Counted from the stretch's first letter, positions 1 to 10,760 are shown. The stretch is 64,000 nt of DNA from Mameliella sp. MMSF_3455 (GCF_030733205.1 NZ_JASHJL010000029.1:1-64000); one strand, 5' to 3'. The notes: a model not told the origin generated them from the letters alone. Numbers and translations are program-made.

Positions 1-786
1 CCCGCCCCGCACCAGACGAAAGCCGAGGTGATCCGGCGGCAGGCCCACGGCACAGCCGCCGACACTGGCATCCCGGACAAAGTCGATGACCGCCGCGCGG
101 TGCACGCCGCCGGCGATGCGCACGCCGCAGTAGGGCTCGGTCTCGGCGACGGTCCCGTCCGGCGAAAGGCGGCCGCTCTGCATGCAGCCGTCGGTCCATT
201 CCCAGACATTGCCGGACACGTCGGCCAGCCCCTTGGAGTTCAGGCCGAAGGCCCCTGCCCCGTGCAGGGCCGGGTCCGCCTCGCGCCGCAGGGCGATGCC
301 CTTGCTGTAGGCGGCCAGCATCTGCTGGCCCGGATCGGTGGCCTCGTAGTCCGCGCCCCCGTCGCCGTAGCGTTCCGCCGCCGCGAGCTGCCATTCGCGA
401 TCGGACGGCAGGCGCCAGGCCTGGCCGGTGCGGTCCGAGTACCAGTCGGCAAAGGCGCTGGCGTCGCTCCAGCTGACCCCGGTCTGCGGCATCGCGTCCG
501 CGACCGGCCGTGCGGGCGCACAGGCCCCGTCGGCCACGCAGGCCCGGTACTGCGCGCCCGTGACCTGGAACTTCATGATCGCAAAGCCCGGCACCGCGAC
601 GGGCAGTCGCCTCGGCGTGCGGGTCTTGCCCGCCTGCGTGAAGCTCCCCAGCGGCCGGTAGAGGATCTCGCCGCTGTCCACCGTCACCAGGTCGGGTTGC
701 GGAAACGGCGGCGCGGCGGGCGGGTCGACCAGCACGCCAAGGGACGCGGCGGCGGCGATGACGGGCAGAGCGAGTACGGTCTTCAT
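1..786 (-). CDS. nirV: NirV-like formylglycine-generating-enzyme family protein (3' end beyond window)
   Basis: The frame opens with ATG at 786 and stays open to the window edge, giving about 262 residues. A short hydrophobic N-terminus (MKTVLALPVIAAAASLGVLV) suggests export. The body has the FGE/SUMF1 fold signatures: FAIMKFQVTGAQYRACV, LPSDREWQLAAAERYG, the core SGNVWEWTDGC, and a GFRLVRG end, so only a few C-terminal residues are missing. It lies 75 bp downstream of nirK on the same strand, the usual place of NirV in denitrifiers. NirV is not strictly required for nitrite reduction in the systems studied, and its substrate is unknown. Family and context support the call well; the biochemical role is inference. 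Confidence 0.85.
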   Translation of the reverse strand, partial: MKTVLALPVIAAAASLGVLVDPPAAPPFPQPDLVTVDSGEILYRPLGSFTQAGKTRTPRRLPVAVPGFAIMKFQVTGAQYRACVADGACAPARPVADAMPQTGVSWSDASAFADWYSDRTGQAWRLPSDREWQLAAAERYGDGGADYEATDPGQQMLAAYSKGIALRREADPALHGAGAFGLNSKGLADVSGNVWEWTDGCMQSGRLSPDGTVAETEPYCGVRIAGGVHRAAVIDFVRDASVGGCAVGLPPDHLGFRLVRGG

Positions 787-810
787 GTCGGATCCCTCCA
801 GAACGGGCGA

Positions 811-835
811 GGGCGGCCGCAGGTCGCGGCCGCCC
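811..835. terminator. GC-rich hairpin between nirK and nirV
   Basis: Positions 811-820 (GGGCGGCCGC) pair perfectly with 826-835 across a 5-nt loop. The hairpin lies between the nirK stop and the nirV start. No U-tract follows on the minus strand, so a role in mRNA 3'-end protection or partial attenuation fits better than full termination. Confidence 0.5.
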
Positions 836-861
836 CCTGCCCCGGCGGTGTCGGAGCTGCC

Positions 862-1983
862 TCAGAAAGCGGCGATGGCACTTGGCGCGAGGACCTGTTC
901 CATCAGGTCGTTGTTCCAGTCGCCCTCGACCATCACGTGTGCGGTCGCGCCCAGGTTCACCGCCTCGATCAGGTTGTGGTTCACGTAGGCGTAGACGCCC
1001 GGCTGCAGGAACTCGTAGAGCGCCGCTCCGGCCGAACCGCCGCGGATGAACCAGGTTTCCATGTCGCGGTCCGGCGGGTTGTTGAACTTGCCGCCTTCCC
1101 AGACCAGGTCGCCGTGGCCGCCGATCAGGTGCGGACGCGTATCCCGGTTGCCCTGGCTGTGGACGAACAGGACCTTTTCCCCCACCGCGGCCTTCATCGC
1201 GTTGTCGCCGGTCAGGGCCCCCACCGCGCCGTTGAAGACGACGTGACTGGGGATCAGCCCGTTCATCACCTCCAGCGAGTCGGGATAGCTTTCGGCCACG
1301 TCCGCGTAACGCTTGTAGTTGCCGTCCGCATCCTTCGGGATGTAGAACTCGTTTTCGCCGATGTAGTAGACGCGGTCATAGCGGACGGGCCTGCCCTCGT
1401 GGTCCTTCAGCCCGTCGCGCGGCAGGATCATGATGGTGCCCACCATTCCCGCGGCGACGTGCCAGGGGATCATCGGGCCGCCCGGGGCGCAGTGATAGAC
1501 GAAGGTGCCCGGCCGGGTGGCCTTGAAGCGCAGGATCGTCTTTTCGCCAGGGTTCACCAGCGTCAGCGCACCACCCCCCAACGCGCCCGTGGCGGCGTGG
1601 AAGTCGATGTTGTGCTGCAGCATGTTGTCCGCCGGGTTGATCAGCGTCAGTTCCACGTAGTCGCCTTCGTGGACGACCATCATCGGCCCGGGGATCGACC
1701 CGTTGAAGGTCATGCCCTGGAGGTATGCGCCGTCGTCGACCTGGATTTCCTTTTCGACGATGGTCATCTCGAACTCGACAATCCGGGGCGCGCCGGTGAC
1801 CACCTGTTCGTGATCGTGCACGTAGGGCGGCGCCACCAGCTCGCGGCGAATACGCTTCAGCGTCGAGAGATCCGCCGGTGCGGCAACGGGCGTGAATGCC
1901 TCTTCGGCATGGGTGGCCCTGGCGAGGATGGGCAAGCTCGCCGCTCCGGCGACCCCCATCAATGCGGCCCTTCTCGTCAGCAT
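862..1983 (-). CDS. nirK: Copper-containing dissimilatory nitrite reductase
   Basis: This 373-residue protein reduces nitrite to nitric oxide in the periplasm. The start ATG at 1983 is preceded by GGAAAGGAG, and the N-terminus carries a twin-arginine type signal ([25 protein letters not shown]). Two cupredoxin domains follow. Type 1 and type 2 copper ligands are visible in NIDFHAATG, in [10 protein letters not shown] with [11 protein letters not shown] just after it (Cys, His, Met), and in later histidines such as [10 protein letters not shown]. Length and motif order match class I NirK. It sits directly downstream of nosX with nirV after it, and an NnrR-type box lies about 66 bp upstream. 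An in-frame extension to 2166 exists but would run through that box. Confidence 0.97.
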   Translation of the reverse strand: MLTRRAALMGVAGAASLPILARATHAEEAFTPVAAPADLSTLKRIRRELVAPPYVHDHEQVVTGAPRIVEFEMTIVEKEIQVDDGAYLQGMTFNGSIPGPMMVVHEGDYVELTLINPADNMLQHNIDFHAATGALGGGALTLVNPGEKTILRFKATRPGTFVYHCAPGGPMIPWHVAAGMVGTIMILPRDGLKDHEGRPVRYDRVYYIGENEFYIPKDADGNYKRYADVAESYPDSLEVMNGLIPSHVVFNGAVGALTGDNAMKAAVGEKVLFVHSQGNRDTRPHLIGGHGDLVWEGGKFNNPPDRDMETWFIRGGSAGAALYEFLQPGVYAYVNHNLIEAVNLGATAHVMVEGDWNNDLMEQVLAPSAIAAF

Positions 1984-2048
1984 TTTCAATCTCCTTTCCG
2001 GTATGAATGCTGTTGAGAAAAGAATAACGAACCCGTGAGATCCAAACG

Positions 2049-2062
2049 TTGTGGAAACGCAA
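2049..2062 (-). promoter_or_regulatory. NnrR/DNR-type box upstream of nirK
   Basis: On the minus strand this reads TTGCG-TTTC-CACAA, the motif reported upstream of nirK and nor genes in Rhodobacter sphaeroides. Its centre is about 72 bp before the nirK ATG, which suits a class II activator site with a short 5' UTR. It overlaps the 3' end of nosX. Confidence 0.75.
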
Positions 2063-2065
2063 GTT

Positions 2066-2980
2066 TCAGGCCCGTTCCGGCGGTCCGGCCACGATTTCCA
2101 CGCCGATCTTGCGCAGCAGTGGTAGCTGATTGTCCGCCAGCACCACCGCCGCGGTCGAGGCGGCATCCGCCATCGCGGCGCTGTCGTGCAGGGCGGTCAC
2201 CGGCGTGCTGCGCAGGGCTCCTGCCCTCCCCGCGGGATCGAAGATATGGCCGATGCCCGCGCCCGGACCGACCAGCGTGGCGCCCAGTTCCGAGGTGGCG
2301 ACCGCCCTGTTCGTCAGGCGCAGCACCCGGCCACCCGGCAGCCGTACAGGCCAGCCGTGGCCGGCGCCGTCGCTCAGCACGCGGATTTCCCCGGCATTCA
2401 CCATGACGTTGTGCAGGCCCGCGCGGGTCAGCAGCTGGGCCAAACGGTCGGTGGCAAAGCCCTGCGCGATGCCATTGAGCGTCATGGCCATGCCGTCCCG
2501 CCCGAAACGCACCGCGTCGGCCGCGACCGACACCCTGTCGAACCCGATCCAGCCCCGCGCCTCCTGCAAGCGGTCGGGGTCGGGGCGCCTGCCTGTCGCC
2601 GCCTCTGCATGGAGCGCAAAAAGCGGCTGCACGGTGGGATCAAAGGCGCCCTCGGTCACCGCGTGTATCGCGCGGGCGACCGACAGAAGGTGCAGGACAT
2701 CCGGGTCCGGATCCGGCAGGACGCCGTCCCGGTTCAGCCGCGACAGGGCGCTGTCGGGGCGGTAGAGCGAGAACAGGCGCTCGATCCGCTCCAGCTCGGC
2801 GGCGATGGCGGCAAAGACGGGGGCCGCCTCCTCCTGCGTGACACCCGGCAGCGCGACCTCGGTATGAGCCCCCAGCGCGTGCCCGCGCCAGGTGGCGACC
2901 GGCGCGGCCGCCGACAACCGCGAGGCGGCACAGGCCGCCGCCGTGATCGCAAGAAGGCGCCGTCGCGTGATCCCGCTCAT
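2066..2980 (-). CDS. nosX: NosX, ApbE-family FAD:protein FMN transferase
   Basis: This 304-residue ApbE-family flavinyltransferase has a Tat-like signal ([19 protein letters not shown]). Family motifs are present: [43 protein letters not shown] and [14 protein letters not shown], and the C-terminal region [17 protein letters not shown] matches the usual end. NosX attaches FMN covalently to the Thr of the NosR periplasmic domain and so supports electron flow to NosZ. The start at 2980 overlaps the nosL stop by ATGA, implying translational coupling. A longer in-frame extension to 3460 is only read-through of the nosL region in another frame. Confidence 0.93.
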   Translation of the reverse strand: MSGITRRRLLAITAAACAASRLSAAAPVATWRGHALGAHTEVALPGVTQEEAAPVFAAIAAELERIERLFSLYRPDSALSRLNRDGVLPDPDPDVLHLLSVARAIHAVTEGAFDPTVQPLFALHAEAATGRRPDPDRLQEARGWIGFDRVSVAADAVRFGRDGMAMTLNGIAQGFATDRLAQLLTRAGLHNVMVNAGEIRVLSDGAGHGWPVRLPGGRVLRLTNRAVATSELGATLVGPGAGIGHIFDPAGRAGALRSTPVTALHDSAAMADAASTAAVVLADNQLPLLRKIGVEIVAGPPERA

Positions 2981-3507
2981 TCTGCCGCCTCCGTGTTCAT
3001 GACGTGACCGACCATTTCTGGCATGTCCGGCCGGACATAACTCTCGGGCACCTCGCCCCATGTCACGACCCGCCCGCCGTGTTCGGCCACGAAGGCCAGC
3101 GCGGCCGCCCGGTCGCCGAAGGGGATGGCCTCGGGCACGCCCATGCCGCCCGGCCGGTCGCTTTCGATCACCAGGCTGGCCGCATCCGCCGCCAGCCAGT
3201 TCGCGATGCCCGGGATCGCCCAGCTTTCGGCGCGGGCCATGTCCGAGACGAAGATGCCCGCGATCTCGGCGTCCCGCTCGGGGTCGTATAGGTAGGCGAC
3301 CGCGTCCGAGACCTGGGCAAACCACAGAGGCGCCGCCTGCCCCTTGAGGTGGATCTGCGCCTTGGGTCCCGGGTGATCGGCCACGAACATCTGGCAGTAA
3401 TGGCCAAGCGCTTCGTCGGTCATGGCGACGGGCAGCACGGCGGCGGTTTCTTCCTTGCACCCCGCGAGGGCGACAGAGGCGAGCAGGACGAGGACAAGCG
3501 GTTTCAT
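2977..3507 (-). CDS. nosL: NosL, copper chaperone lipoprotein
   Basis: This 176-residue lipoprotein carries the lipobox LASVALAGC, so it is anchored in a membrane after export. The NosL signature is visible: a Cys-Gln-Met-Phe metal-binding motif (HYCQMFVADHPGPKAQIHL) and PLWFAQVSDAVAYL. NosL delivers copper for maturation of the CuZ centre of nitrous oxide reductase together with the NosDFY transporter. It overlaps nosY upstream (ATGA at 3504-3507) and nosX downstream (2977-2980), in the standard nosDFYLX order. Confidence 0.95.
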   Translation of the reverse strand: MKPLVLVLLASVALAGCKEETAAVLPVAMTDEALGHYCQMFVADHPGPKAQIHLKGQAAPLWFAQVSDAVAYLYDPERDAEIAGIFVSDMARAESWAIPGIANWLAADAASLVIESDRPGGMGVPEAIPFGDRAAALAFVAEHGGRVVTWGEVPESYVRPDMPEMVGHVMNTEAAE

Positions 3508-4331
3508 GGAACGATCCTTTTCGTGCGGATGACGCCCAGCATCAGGCAGGCGCCCAGCCAGAGGCCGAGACCGGCCAGCGCGGCGACGGGCGGAAACGGC
3601 AGCGTCCGCGCCAGCCCGTCGATGCCCGCGATGGGCGCGGTCTCGATCAGGGCGAGGTTATAGAGCCGGAAGGCGTCGGCGGGATTGGCGATCACGAGCC
3701 ACGGAAAGACGTGCGAGGCAAAGGTGCCCTCGCCCGAGGCCATGAGCGCGCCCAGCAGCGCCACGTCGTAGAGCACGACCAGCAGCAGCCAGGTGCCCAC
3801 CGCCGCGGCCGCCGCCCGGGCCGTCCGCCCGGCCAGCGCCGACAGCATCAGCCCGACGCCGACAAAGACCGCCCCCAGCACTGCGGCGGTGACCATGAGG
3901 CGCAGCCATGCCGCGATGCCCTCGGCCCCGGTACCCAGCCACACCGCCGCCAGCAGCCCGGCACCGCCAAAGGCCAGCGCGATGGCCAGCCCGACGGCCG
4001 CGGCCTGCGCCAGGAACTTGCCGACAAACACCTCCCATCGGCGGACGGGCGTGGCGAAGGTCAGCGCAAGGGTGCCGCGCTCGATTTCGCCGGCCAGCGA
4101 GTCGTAGGACATCAGCAGGGCGATCAGCGGGATCAGGTAGACCGACAGCGTCGCCAGGCTGGCGGCGGTCAGCGTTAGCACGTCGGCCTTGAGCGCCGCC
4201 CCCTGCCCCGCGCCGAAGAGCGCGAGCGCCACGGCGAAGAGCCCTAGGACGCCGGTCGCCAGCACGACCCAGAGGTTGCGCCGGGCCTGCCGGAATTCCT
4301 GCTCGAAGATGGTACCGATCCGGGTGGTCAT
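3504..4331 (-). CDS. nosY: NosY, ABC transporter permease for NosZ copper maturation
   Basis: This 275-residue integral membrane protein has about six hydrophobic segments and the ABC-2 type permease motif (MSYDSLAGEIERGTLALTFATPVRRWEVFVGKFLAQ). It forms the membrane part of NosDFY, which supports CuZ-site assembly. The start at 4331 overlaps the nosF stop by 4 bp. Confidence 0.93.
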   Translation of the reverse strand: MTTRIGTIFEQEFRQARRNLWVVLATGVLGLFAVALALFGAGQGAALKADVLTLTAASLATLSVYLIPLIALLMSYDSLAGEIERGTLALTFATPVRRWEVFVGKFLAQAAAVGLAIALAFGGAGLLAAVWLGTGAEGIAAWLRLMVTAAVLGAVFVGVGLMLSALAGRTARAAAAAVGTWLLLVVLYDVALLGALMASGEGTFASHVFPWLVIANPADAFRLYNLALIETAPIAGIDGLARTLPFPPVAALAGLGLWLGACLMLGVIRTKRIVP

Positions 4332-5239
4332 GTGCGGTCCTCCGTCTCGTTACGCCCCGAATAGTGCCGGTAGATGTCGTTCAGTCCCGGCGCGGCGAGG
4401 TCGATGTCGCTCAGCGCATGTTCGTGGCGCCCGAGCTGCGCCAGCATCGCCAGCTTGGCGTCCTGCGGGCATTCGAGCTCCAGCCGGCAGCCGTTGACGC
4501 GGCGCCCCCCGAATGCTGCGTGCAACTCGTCCGCCGCGCCGGGCTTCGCCGTCACGCGGATCCGTGTGGGCAGCGCCGCGCCCGCCGCCAGCTCGGCCAG
4601 GGTGCCGTCCGCTCGCAGTTTCCCCTGTGCGAGGATGGCGACGCGATCGGTCCGGTCCTGCACCTCTTCCAGGCTGTGCGAGGACAGCAGGACGGCAGAG
4701 CCGCGTGCGGCGGCATCGGCGATGATCTCGTAGAACTCCTGGCGCGACACGGGGTCGAGCCCGCTTGTCGGCTCGTCCAACAGCAGGAGCCGCGGCGCGC
4801 CGATCAGCGCCTGTGCCAGCCCGAGGCGCTGGCGCATCCCCTTGGAATAGGTCCCGACGGTCCGGTCGGACGCCTCCGTCAGACCGACACGCGCCAGCAG
4901 GTCGGCCACCGCCGCCCGCGGTGCACCGCGCAGCCCCGAGAAAAAGACCAGCACCTCGCGCCCCGTCAAGTTGCGCGGGAACGAGACGACCTCGGGCAGG
5001 TAGTTGACGGCGATGCGGGCCGCGTCGGTTCCGGGTGCGTGGCCTGTCACGGCTATCCGCCCCGCGGACGGTTGCAGGAAGCCCAGCACCGCCTTGAACA
5101 GCGTCGACTTGCCGGCACCGTTATGGCCCAGAAGCGCCAGCCGCTCGCCCGGCCGGACGGACAGGGAAACGTCCTCCAGTGCCCTGAGCCGCCCGAAGGA
5201 CAGGCAGAGGTTTCGGATATCGAGAATGGGATCAGTCAT
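4328..5239 (-). CDS. nosF: NosF, ABC transporter ATP-binding protein
   Basis: This 303-residue ATPase has Walker A GHNGAGKST, ABC signature TYSKGMRQRLGLAQAL, Walker B LLLLDEPTSGLDPVS and switch His in LLSSHSLEE. It powers the NosDFY complex. The chosen start (MTDPILDIRNLCLSFG) overlaps the nosD stop by ATGA; longer in-frame extensions read nosD in the wrong frame. Confidence 0.95.
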   Translation of the reverse strand: MTDPILDIRNLCLSFGRLRALEDVSLSVRPGERLALLGHNGAGKSTLFKAVLGFLQPSAGRIAVTGHAPGTDAARIAVNYLPEVVSFPRNLTGREVLVFFSGLRGAPRAAVADLLARVGLTEASDRTVGTYSKGMRQRLGLAQALIGAPRLLLLDEPTSGLDPVSRQEFYEIIADAAARGSAVLLSSHSLEEVQDRTDRVAILAQGKLRADGTLAELAAGAALPTRIRVTAKPGAADELHAAFGGRRVNGCRLELECPQDAKLAMLAQLGRHEHALSDIDLAAPGLNDIYRHYSGRNETEDRT

Positions 5240-6492
5240 GAGGGATCTCCCTGCGGCACGCCCGCGTCTCCGGGCGAGGCCAGCGGATGGCTGTCGATCA
5301 CGCCGCCGGGCAGCAGGCCCGGAAACTTCGACTGCGACCAGCGGACAAGCTGCATGGCCGGCGCCCCCATCAGCAGCCGCGCCGCAGGCTGCGACCAGAC
5401 CAGCCGGTCGATGCTGTCGTTGGGCCGGTAGGGGCTGTCGGCCAGCCCGTCGCCGTTCACGTCGAAGGAGGCATGATCGGACCAGTAGTTGCCCCGTCCC
5501 GCCTCGGACCACTCCAGCCAGCGGGTGCCGACATATTTCACCTGCGACCGGTTCCCGACGAAAGCATTCCCCACAAGGGCGTTGCCCTGACTTCCGGCGG
5601 TGAAATGCACGCCGATGCTGCAGCCTTCGAACCGGTTCGCCTCGAAGCGGTTGTGGTTGGAATTGTAGACGAAGAGGCACTTCTCGCCGCCGTCGCGCAC
5701 CTCGTTGCGGCGCAACTCGGCCTTGTTGGCGAAGTTCATGAAGTAGCCGTGATTGGCATCGCCCTCAGACAGGTTCCGCGCCACCAGCAGCCGCGTGGAA
5801 TACATGAAGGCAAAGCCCATGTCGTTGCCGCGGCTGATATTGTCCGTGACCTCGATGCGGTTGGCGTACATGGAATGAAAGGCAAAGCGCAGGTCGGTGA
5901 AAGTGTTGCGCCGATAGACCGCGTCGTTCGAGGTGGTGATGAACACCCCGTCGCGTCCCTTGGCAATGGTGTTGTCCTCGACCGTCAGGTCGGGGGCGTT
6001 CCAGACGTAGATGCCGGGGCCGCGTTCGGCGACGCGCAGGTCGTTGCGGCCCTCGATCCGGTTGCCGCGAATGGTGACGTCCCTGGCGCCGTGCACGTCG
6101 ATGCCGATCAGGTTGCCGTCGAGCGTCACGCCCTCGATCACCGCGCGGTCGGCGCCCTTCAGCAGGCGGATGCCGCTGTCGAGATCGGCAAGCGACGCCC
6201 CGGCCCCCGCGATGGTCACACCGGAAATCGTGACATCCGGCGCCGTGACGGTGACGACAGAACCCTTGCCCGGACCGTCGATCCGGGCAAGGCGCCCCGT
6301 TAGTGTGAGCGGCTTTGTTATCTCGACCGGCCCGGCATAGGTGCCGTCTGCGAGCACCAGTTCGTCGCCGGGCCGGGCCTCTGCAACGGCCCGTGCCAGC
6401 GCACCCTGACCCGGCCGCACCTCGACTCGCTCCGCGAGGCAGGCAAGCGGGGTAAGGGCCAAGGATAACGTCAGGATCAGGATGCGCAGCAT
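5236..6492 (-). CDS. nosD: NosD, periplasmic copper-maturation beta-helix protein
   Basis: This 418-residue protein has a Sec signal peptide (MLRILILTLSLALTPLACLA) and repeated beta-helix rungs (ITISGVTIAG-, GNLIGIDVHGARDVTIRGN-, NTIAKGRDGVFITTS-type strings) typical of NosD/CASH domains. It docks on NosFY and takes part in copper delivery to NosZ. It starts 12 bp after the nosZ stop. Confidence 0.95.
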   Translation of the reverse strand: MLRILILTLSLALTPLACLAERVEVRPGQGALARAVAEARPGDELVLADGTYAGPVEITKPLTLTGRLARIDGPGKGSVVTVTAPDVTISGVTIAGAGASLADLDSGIRLLKGADRAVIEGVTLDGNLIGIDVHGARDVTIRGNRIEGRNDLRVAERGPGIYVWNAPDLTVEDNTIAKGRDGVFITTSNDAVYRRNTFTDLRFAFHSMYANRIEVTDNISRGNDMGFAFMYSTRLLVARNLSEGDANHGYFMNFANKAELRRNEVRDGGEKCLFVYNSNHNRFEANRFEGCSIGVHFTAGSQGNALVGNAFVGNRSQVKYVGTRWLEWSEAGRGNYWSDHASFDVNGDGLADSPYRPNDSIDRLVWSQPAARLLMGAPAMQLVRWSQSKFPGLLPGGVIDSHPLASPGDAGVPQGDPS

Positions 6493-6504
6493 CGGATCTG
6501 CCCC

Positions 6505-8406
6505 TTAAGCGACCGGCTTGACCAGCATCCGGCCGCGCATCTCCATGTGGAGCGCGTGGCAGAACCACTGGCAGTAGTACCAGTGCACCCCCGGCCGGTC
6601 GGCGGTGAAGGTGACGGAGGCGGTGGCCTGCGGACCGACCTCGAAGGCGATGCCGTGGTTGCCTAGGGTAAAGCCGTGGGTCAGGTCGTCCACATCGTCC
6701 ATATTGGTTATGTAGACCGTCACCTCGTCACCCTGCGTGACCTCAAAAGCCTCGAGACTGAAGGCCGGCGCGACCGAGTGCATGTAGACCCGGACCTTGT
6801 TGCCGTCCCGGATCACGTCGGCCCCCCAATCAAGGTCGACCCCGTCTTTTTCGGCCTGAAGGCGCGCCTCTTCCCACAGAGTGTCGCCGCGATCGTAGAT
6901 CGACGCCGGGTTCACCTTGTCTGCCCGCACAAGGATACAGTCATGCGGCTCGGCAAAGGTAGGTCCGTCGTGCACCAGCGCCATCTTGTCGCCCGAAATG
7001 TCGATCACCTGGTCGTTCTCTGGCTTCAGGGGCCCGACGTTCAGGAACCTGTCCTTCGAGAACTTGTTGAGCGAGATCAGGAACTGGCCATCGGCCTCCA
7101 GCGTTTCGCCCATCGTGGTGTGGTTGTGGCCGGGCTGGTAATGGACATCGATCTTTTCAATGATCGGGTCCGCATCCTCGCCACTATAGGCGCGGATCGC
7201 GTCGCCAATGTTCCATTTCACCATCTGGCTGTCGAGGAACAGAGTGGTAAAGGCGTTGCCCTTGCCATCGAAAGCGGTGTGAAGCGGGCCCAGACCAAGT
7301 TGGGGTTCGGCCACTACGGCGGAACGCGGCTCGGCCCCGCCGAACACCTCGGGCAGCTTCGTCACGTCGATGACGGTCACGGTTGGCGACAGTTTGCCGT
7401 TGATGCACAGATGCCGCTTGTCCGGCGCCATGTTGCAGCCGTGGGGAGAGTTCGAGACCGGGATATACTGCGTGTATTTGCCCGCCTTGCGCCCGTCCAG
7501 GACCTTGACGCCGTTGTACTCCTTGAAGTCTCCCGCCGCGATGCCCGCCTCAATCGCCTTGATGTCAAATACAACGACCCAGTCTTGCTCATTGGCGGTC
7601 ATATCCGCCAGAGTGACCCCGTTTTCCGAGTTGTAGCAGGTCGAGAAGGCAAAGAGCCCGTCATAATCGGCGTCGCAGTTGTCAAGGTTGCCGTTGACGA
7701 TCACCTGCCAAGCGATTTCCATCGTGTCACCGTCGATGGCGGTAAAGATCGAGACGTATTTCTCTGGCTCATCCAGAACGATACCGTCGTTCGGCAGCGG
7801 GATACGGTGTTCGCCATTGGCAAAGACATAGCCCGTGCGCGGGTATTTCTGCGGCCGCAACCCGTGGATGTCCGAAGTATTGGGGATCTCGATGATCTTG
7901 TCGGTCTTCATGATGTCGCAGCGGATGCGCGCGACACGGGTGTTGGCCTTGTCATTGGCGAAAATGTAACGCCCGTCATAGGTGCCCTCGGTAAAGGACA
8001 TGTGCGGGTGGTGCAGGTCGCCGTTGTCATAGGTGACGCGCCCACGCTTGGCGAGGAACTCCTTGGTTTCGGGCAAAAGGCCCTCGGTCAGGATCTTGAG
8101 GCTTTCGTTGGTCGAGCCCCAGCCGGTGGCCGAGCAGCGGTTGAACACCGGGATGCGCATAAGTTCACGCATCGAGGGCACGCCGATGATGCGCACCTCA
8201 CCCGACTGGCCCGAGGACCAGAAGCCATAGTAGCTGTCCAGTTGACCCGGCGCGACCTCGGTCGCCGCCGTGGCCGCATGGGCCTTGCGGGCAGAGGCGA
8301 GCATGCTGAGCCCCCCGGTGCCGGCAACGGTCACCAGCGCCGCGACGCCCGCCGTCCCCTTGAACAATCCGCGCCGCGAGACGCCTGTCGTTTCTTCTTC
8401 GCTCAT
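6505..8406 (-). CDS. nosZ: Nitrous oxide reductase
   Basis: This 633-residue terminal denitrification enzyme reduces N2O to N2 in the periplasm. The start at 8406 follows AAGGAGAAAAG and gives a Tat signal ([22 protein letters not shown]), as in clade I NosZ. CuZ ligands lie in the seven-bladed propeller (for example [12 protein letters not shown] and the HGCNMAPD and PGHNHTTMG strings). The C-terminal cupredoxin holds the CuA site [18 protein letters not shown]. It is 13 bp downstream of nosR, within the nosRZDFYLX operon. Confidence 0.98.
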   Translation of the reverse strand: MSEEETTGVSRRGLFKGTAGVAALVTVAGTGGLSMLASARKAHAATAATEVAPGQLDSYYGFWSSGQSGEVRIIGVPSMRELMRIPVFNRCSATGWGSTNESLKILTEGLLPETKEFLAKRGRVTYDNGDLHHPHMSFTEGTYDGRYIFANDKANTRVARIRCDIMKTDKIIEIPNTSDIHGLRPQKYPRTGYVFANGEHRIPLPNDGIVLDEPEKYVSIFTAIDGDTMEIAWQVIVNGNLDNCDADYDGLFAFSTCYNSENGVTLADMTANEQDWVVVFDIKAIEAGIAAGDFKEYNGVKVLDGRKAGKYTQYIPVSNSPHGCNMAPDKRHLCINGKLSPTVTVIDVTKLPEVFGGAEPRSAVVAEPQLGLGPLHTAFDGKGNAFTTLFLDSQMVKWNIGDAIRAYSGEDADPIIEKIDVHYQPGHNHTTMGETLEADGQFLISLNKFSKDRFLNVGPLKPENDQVIDISGDKMALVHDGPTFAEPHDCILVRADKVNPASIYDRGDTLWEEARLQAEKDGVDLDWGADVIRDGNKVRVYMHSVAPAFSLEAFEVTQGDEVTVYITNMDDVDDLTHGFTLGNHGIAFEVGPQATASVTFTADRPGVHWYYCQWFCHALHMEMRGRMLVKPVA

Positions 8407-8419
8407 TGTCTTTTCTCCT

Positions 8420-10612
8420 TCATTTGGTGCTGGAAAGCTGGTTGGGATGGCCGAGGTTCGGCCTGTCGGCCCGTTGGGCATGGGCGGCAAGCGAGGCCGC
8501 GGAGGCCGCGCCGCTAGCCCGCCGCTTGTCACGCTTGATGACGACCGGGCAGCGGGCATGATCCTGATAGAGCACCTGGCAATTCAGGCAGGAGATGCAT
8601 TCGTTCGGATTGATCTCTCCGGTCGGATGAATGGCCTTGACCGGGCAGTCCGTCGCGCAAAGCTGGCAGGGGTTGCCGCATTCCTTGTAGCGCTTCAGCC
8701 AGCGGAACATGTGCAGCCGCGCCGGGATCGCCAGCCCGCCGCCCAGTGGGCAGACGTAGCGGCAATAAAAACGTTCGATGCACAGCCCCGGCAGCAGGAA
8801 GGCCACCGCGATCAGCACATAGGGCAGCGGGCGCGCGAACTTCAGGATGATGGCGGTCTTGAAGGGTTCGACCTCGGCAAAGCGTTCCGCCAGTTCCAGC
8901 GAGTAGAGCGACAGGCCGAAGAGCCCGAGGAAAATGACGTATTTCAGCGCCCAGAGCCGCTCATGCAGCCCCCAGGGCAGCGTCACCTGCGGCACACCCA
9001 GCCGCCGCGCGATCTTGTTGGACAATTCCTGCAGGGCGCCGAAGGGGCAGAGCCAGCCGCAATAGGCACCCCGCGCCCAGAACAGCAGCGCGGCGGCCAC
9101 GGCGAACCACAGGATGAAGATCAGCGGATCCATCAGGAAGGTGTTCCACTGGAAATCGCTGAACAGCGCGTTGACCACGGCGAGGATGTTGACGACCGAA
9201 AGCTGCGCGTTGGCGATCCAGCCGACGAAGACCAGCGTGAAGACCAGGTAGGCATTGCGGAGGATCGCAAAGGCCCGGGCGTTCCTGGTCGCTATGCCCT
9301 GAAAGAAGAAGATCCCCGACAACAGCGCCAGTGCGGCGGTCAGGACGACGACCTGCGTCCGCTTGGTGTCCCAGATCCGCTGCCAGAGCGCATCGCGCGC
9401 GGCGGCGTCCGAGGGCTCGGGCGCGGCCTCGGCGGCCGGGGCGGCGGCGACGGTGCGGGTGTAGAGATCAGGCAGTTCGAAGCCCAGGTCATAGGTCAGA
9501 AAGACCTTGTCGATCGGCCCCACGGCACGACTGACGAGAAACTGCAGCCGGAACGGCGCGGCCGGATCGAAACCCGCCTCGGCCGGGATGACGAACAGGT
9601 CCATCTCTGGGAGGTCCGGCGCGCCTTCGGCCGCGACCCGGACGATGCGGCTGTGATCGCGGTCGCGGAAACGATAGGACATCTCGTCCTGGATCAGCTG
9701 GAACCGGTCAAAGATGCCGCCGCGCACATAGCCCGAACCCTTGAAGGACCAGCGCCCTGCCCCGAACACGGCGATCGCCTCGTCGCCGGGCTGCAACCGC
9801 TCTGACAGGTTCTGCCAGGCCGCCTCGCCCAGCAGCGACCGTCCGATGGTCGGATGGCTGACCAGCGCGGTCCAGACATCCACATGCGCGTCGGTTCCCG
9901 GCCCCGGCTCGGCGTTCTTGTCGGTGCGCGGATCGCCGAGCGCGGCGAAGTCCGCGTTGATCGACTCGACATCCAGCATGAGCCGCCGCAGCGCACCGTT
10001 CCCGGCCAGCGTCTCCCAGCCGGCGACGTCGCCCGCGTCCCGGTCGATTTCCCGCATCGGGCCGGCCTGTTCCGGCGCCGCGAAGCCGTCCAGCCCCAGC
10101 GCCCGCGCCGCCTTGACCCCGGCGCGCAGGATGGAATCGTCGATCACCATGATCGTCACCGTCGCGCCCGACACGATCTGCAGGTCGTCGGCGTCCCGCG
10201 GGCCGGACACGCCGCGCAGGTCAAACCCGGTGTAATGGTCGATCACCGCACGGATCTCGGATTCCGGGATGCCCACCAGCACGATGGGTTCGGAGTGTTT
10301 TACCAGTTTCGCGCCGGTCAGCATCGCGTCCGGCGAGATGCCGGCGAGGATGTGGATGGGTTTGCCGGAATAGCCCGTGGTCGGGACGAAATCGGAGGTC
10401 AGAAAGACCCAGCCGATGGTTTCGCCGCCGCTCAGGGCGGGCACGAGCCCGTCGTCCCGCGCCGGTCCGAATGCCGTCGCGCCGGGGACCACGTCGGCCA
10501 CCTCCACGCCATCGAGAAAGCCTGTCACCAGCGGATCGGCGCGGCCCGGCACGGCAAGGCCAGTGATCGCCATCAGTGCCAATAGCAGGAATGCCCGCAT
10601 CGTCTTGTCCAC
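8420..10612 (-). CDS. nosR: NosR, membrane flavo-iron-sulfur electron donor/regulator of N2O reduction
   Basis: This 730-residue membrane protein has a signal sequence, then a periplasmic FMN-binding domain with the covalent flavin motif SGATVT near residue 158. Transmembrane helices follow, two CxxxCP motifs ([14 protein letters not shown] and [15 protein letters not shown]), and a C-terminal pair of [4Fe-4S] clusters ([14 protein letters not shown] and [17 protein letters not shown]). It is thought to pass quinol electrons to NosZ, and its flavin is attached by NosX. An NnrR-type box lies 59 bp upstream of the start. An alternative ATG four codons in (MRAFLLL) is possible. Confidence 0.97.
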   Translation of the reverse strand: MDKTMRAFLLLALMAITGLAVPGRADPLVTGFLDGVEVADVVPGATAFGPARDDGLVPALSGGETIGWVFLTSDFVPTTGYSGKPIHILAGISPDAMLTGAKLVKHSEPIVLVGIPESEIRAVIDHYTGFDLRGVSGPRDADDLQIVSGATVTIMVIDDSILRAGVKAARALGLDGFAAPEQAGPMREIDRDAGDVAGWETLAGNGALRRLMLDVESINADFAALGDPRTDKNAEPGPGTDAHVDVWTALVSHPTIGRSLLGEAAWQNLSERLQPGDEAIAVFGAGRWSFKGSGYVRGGIFDRFQLIQDEMSYRFRDRDHSRIVRVAAEGAPDLPEMDLFVIPAEAGFDPAAPFRLQFLVSRAVGPIDKVFLTYDLGFELPDLYTRTVAAAPAAEAAPEPSDAAARDALWQRIWDTKRTQVVVLTAALALLSGIFFFQGIATRNARAFAILRNAYLVFTLVFVGWIANAQLSVVNILAVVNALFSDFQWNTFLMDPLIFILWFAVAAALLFWARGAYCGWLCPFGALQELSNKIARRLGVPQVTLPWGLHERLWALKYVIFLGLFGLSLYSLELAERFAEVEPFKTAIILKFARPLPYVLIAVAFLLPGLCIERFYCRYVCPLGGGLAIPARLHMFRWLKRYKECGNPCQLCATDCPVKAIHPTGEINPNECISCLNCQVLYQDHARCPVVIKRDKRRASGAASAASLAAHAQRADRPNLGHPNQLSSTK

Positions 10613-10670
10613 CGCTCTCGTCTGATTGATCCGTTCAATGACGGCTTAGCCGGAAGCCGAGAGGCGAAGT

Positions 10671-10684
10671 TTGCGATTGCGCAA
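10671..10684 (-). promoter_or_regulatory. NnrR/DNR-type box upstream of nosR
   Basis: TTGCG-ATTG-CGCAA is a perfect inverted repeat with the N4 spacing of CRP/FNR-family nitrogen-oxide regulators. Its centre is about 65 bp upstream of the nosR ATG, a spacing close to that at nirK. Confidence 0.72.
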
Positions 10685-10760
10685 CAAACAGGCGGAAAGG
10701 CCTGTGCCGGGGATGGTGACGGCAATTCAGACGGCGCGATCCTGCACGCCGGCGCGCGGG

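Noticed and set aside
28-2016. Very long plus-strand frame (662 codons) opposite nirV and nirK
   Set aside because: It is the antisense shadow of two clear genes in GC-rich DNA, has an Arg/Ala/Gly/Val-rich composition and no domain.
6676-8517. 613-codon plus-strand frame opposite nosZ
   Set aside because: Antisense shadow of nosZ; no family motifs.
10626-10638. FNR-like TTGA-TCCGT-TCAA upstream of nosR
   Set aside because: The spacing between half-sites is 5 instead of 6 bases, and a properly spaced NnrR-type box lies 33 bp further upstream.
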